Part shown: piece by piece, positions 32,267 through 34,153 of the stretch
How positions within the stretch are numbered: the first letter of the stretch is position 1
How the letters are laid out: each line of letters begins with the position of its first letter
From: a bacterium
GTDB taxonomy: Bacteria; Verrucomicrobiota; Verrucomicrobiia; Limisphaerales; UBA8199
Reading direction: 5' to 3'
Assembly (NCBI GenBank): GCA_021784555.1
Contig: JAJYHY010000046.1
Span: 1 to 34,153, forward strand
Length of the DNA stretch: 34,153 nt
Notes under the pieces: model-generated
Database searches by the model: none
What the model was told of the DNA's origin: nothing
Seen by the model: the letters and a program-made list of their open reading frames with translations, nothing else
Made by a program: the position numbers and the translations under genes

Positions 32267-34153
32267 TCACTGGGACGTCCAGGCCCGGTAGAACGTTCCG
32301 GGCGCGTTGGTCCCCGGCAGAGGCGCGAAATCCTCCGCCCAGGCCGGCCCCAACACGTTCGTGAAACCTTTCCATTGCACGAGATCCTCCGAAGACTCGA
32401 TGCCATACACCTGGCCCGCCTCGCCCATCAGCGACAACTCCAATCCCGCGGGACTCAGCAACCGCAGACTCAAGCGGGCTGGCACCGCGTTTGTCCCGGC
32501 CAGCACCGTGGTCACCAGAGGATTGTCCAGAGGCCAGAGTTTCTCCTCTGTCGGGCTCAGGGCCAGCCGGATCACCGCCTGGTTGGTGAATGTCCCCGCT
32601 TGCATCGGCGCCACCGTCACCCCCAAATCCACCGCCCCGTCCTGCGGCATCAACCCAATGAAAAACACCACCTGGTGCTGCTGGGCATCATAAACCCATG
32701 AACCCGCCTCGTTCGTCGCCCCCAGGAACAGGAAGCTGGCAGGCAGCGAATTGGTTAACCGCACCCCCAAGGGCGGGCATTCCCCGTTGCAGGATGCGAC
32801 CAGGGTGTAACTCATCGGCTGTCCCGCCCTTGCCACATCGTTGGTTTGGCTGGCCCGCACGTCCAACCCCGCGTCCTGGCAATACAAACAGCCGGTCAGC
32901 CAGCACACCGCGTTCTTGAACAACCCCATCAGTTCATTGGTGGAACCCGGCGCATCCGGCGGCAACACCCGAAAGTCCTGAACCACCACCGGAGTCGGCC
33001 CCGGCGAGTTCATGGGCGGATACATTAGCAAGGCGCTGGCGTCGGCGCTGGCCCCCAGCAGCTCTGATGACCAATCATTGGTGGCCATCTCGATCCGCGG
33101 CGGATAAGCAAGGTCGCCAATCGTGCCGAACTGGCCCCACAGGATGGGATTGCTGGGTCCCTCCGGGTCGATGATCGCGACCAGGCCGTTACCCGGACTG
33201 CCGGCGGAGGTCTCCAGGTGGGTCAGGCTCATCCACTCAGCTTGCTGGGCCGGGGGCAGGCCCGCCCCGGCCGAAACCAAATGCTCCCCGATAAAGTAGA
33301 GCGGCACCCCTTGGGCATACACGCCGCCCAGCACGTCCGCCGTGTTGGTCATCAAACCGTTGGCCGGAGTACCCACGTCGTCCCAAATAACCAGCTTAAA
33401 GCCGTCCAGCACGTTTACTGAAAGGCCGGGCTGGTCGAAGACCTGGGAACCCAAACCCATGCCCAGGAGGTAGCTCCGCAGGGCGTCAATCTCCGGGTCT
33501 GGCGCCGCCCGCACGATGGCCACCGGTTCGCACTGCGGCGCAACGGTGATGTTCACGGGCGCCGAGACAGCGCTCTGCCCTTTGGCGTCGGTCACTCGGG
33601 CAGAGAGCGTGTAGTCGCCCACTTGCGGCGAGAGCCAGTCATAGGCGTAGGGCGCCGAGAGCGCACGACTCAGCAAGGTGCCCCCGGCGTAAAACTCGAC
33701 CGCTGCAATCGGCGCGCTGCTGGTCACCGACGCGCTCAGATGCACATCGTTGCCATAGCAGAAAGCCGCGTCGTTCGGAGGGGCCGTCAAGGTCGCGCCA
33801 AGCGTGAGGACGGGAGCAGGATTGGTGATGACGACCCGCACCACGGACGAAGTGGCTGAAACGCCCAGGGCATCAGTCGCGATGGCACTCAGGAAGTTGG
33901 TTCCAATGGGAGCGTTGGTCCAGACGAAGGAACAGGAGGCCGAAGCCGCTGAGGCCAGGAGACTGAGGGCGCTGCCTTCCACTTGGTCGATCACCGAAAG
34001 GCTCCGCACCGAGCCGTTCAGCTCGGAGGCGGAGGCCGCAACGGGAATCTTCGAGCCTGCGGCGAAGCTTGCGCCGTCAGCGGGCGATTGTATGGAAACC
34101 GAGAGGGGACCAGGGCGAGGGATGACGGTAAGGGTGGCTGCGCGGCTATTGGT
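32267..34153 (-). CDS. large secreted Ig-like/DUF11-type surface protein, N-terminus beyond window
   Basis: The frame is open to the right edge, so at least 628 aa of C-terminal sequence is present and the 5' end is outside. Ig-like (Big-type) repeats come first: LSVSIQSPADGASFAAGSKI, then LTAPPNDAAFCYGNDVHLSASVTSSAPIAAVEFYAGGTLLS. A ~200-residue domain follows with VLDGFKLVIWDDVG and PLYFIGEHLVSAG, recalling a glutamine-amidotransferase-like fold, then a DUF11-like domain (AGQPMSYTLVASCNGECPPLGVRLTNSLPASFLFLGAT). The closing module is QVYGIESSEDLVQWKGF...GTFYRAWTSQ. The next gene starts 11 nt later, so the two form an operon of surface proteins. Confidence 0.75.
   Translation of the reverse strand, partial: TNSRAATLTVIPRPGPLSVSIQSPADGASFAAGSKIPVAASASELNGSVRSLSVIDQVEGSALSLLASAASASCSFVWTNAPIGTNFLSAIATDALGVSATSSVVRVVITNPAPVLTLGATLTAPPNDAAFCYGNDVHLSASVTSSAPIAAVEFYAGGTLLSRALSAPYAYDWLSPQVGDYTLSARVTDAKGQSAVSAPVNITVAPQCEPVAIVRAAPDPEIDALRSYLLGMGLGSQVFDQPGLSVNVLDGFKLVIWDDVGTPANGLMTNTADVLGGVYAQGVPLYFIGEHLVSAGAGLPPAQQAEWMSLTHLETSAGSPGNGLVAIIDPEGPSNPILWGQFGTIGDLAYPPRIEMATNDWSSELLGASADASALLMYPPMNSPGPTPVVVQDFRVLPPDAPGSTNELMGLFKNAVCWLTGCLYCQDAGLDVRASQTNDVARAGQPMSYTLVASCNGECPPLGVRLTNSLPASFLFLGATNEAGSWVYDAQQHQVVFFIGLMPQDGAVDLGVTVAPMQAGTFTNQAVIRLALSPTEEKLWPLDNPLVTTVLAGTNAVPARLSLRLLSPAGLELSLMGEAGQVYGIESSEDLVQWKGFTNVLGPAWAEDFAPLPGTNAPGTFYRAWTSQ

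Overview
The window is GC-rich bacterial DNA. I read it as Verrucomicrobia (Pedosphaera/Limisphaerales-like). This rests on large secreted proteins ending in a short module that closes on a terminal FYR-type motif, a BamD whose mature part begins with a PGEGW motif, DUF4832 and transglutaminase/F5-8C secreted proteins, and palindromic intergenic repeats of a type I associate with this phylum. The assignment is inference, since no rRNA or marker phylogeny is available here.

Layout. 1-1019: mostly non-coding, but it holds one integron gene cassette with a well-formed attC site and a chimeric antitoxin/toxin-like ORF. 1020-6130: a secreted transglutaminase-like/discoidin protein, a secreted alpha-alpha toroid protein with a CxxCH motif, and two broken genes. 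6402-6972: two overlapping small hypothetical genes. 7161-8659: bamD-lptE, the outer-membrane biogenesis pair and the main housekeeping segment. 8668-12412: a delta-60 repeat/Ig protein, an N-truncated Uma2-like fragment and a DUF4832 protein. 12484-12939: a DUF4832 relic, a four-hairpin MITE-like element with terminal inverted repeats and flanking 10-bp direct repeats, and a tRNA with CAU anticodon.

13450-26640 looks like a relic mobile island next to the tRNA. It starts with the C-terminal stub of a large mobile-element helicase and ends with a frameshifted MobF/TraA-type relaxase-helicase. Between them lie small accessory genes and a type I-G (formerly I-U) CRISPR-Cas interference operon, all on the minus strand: csb1/cas7g - csb2/cas5g-6 - HEAT/zinc-finger/nuclease protein - cas3 (HD domain at the C-terminus) - Cas8-like/Cas3-extension protein - 163-aa unknown. 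I see no cas1, cas2, cas4 or repeat-spacer array, and no canonical Csb3 or Csx17.

The strongest candidate for something undescribed is the 305-aa protein at 21464-22381, which fits tightly between csb2 and cas3. It combines N-terminal HEAT-like helices, a four-Cys zinc site and a C-terminal PD-(D/E)XK-type nuclease domain. If it is co-expressed with the effector, it could be an accessory nuclease or a functional replacement for a missing subunit.

27069-34153: one small plus-strand gene, then an operon of two very large secreted multidomain proteins, the upstream one running off the right edge.
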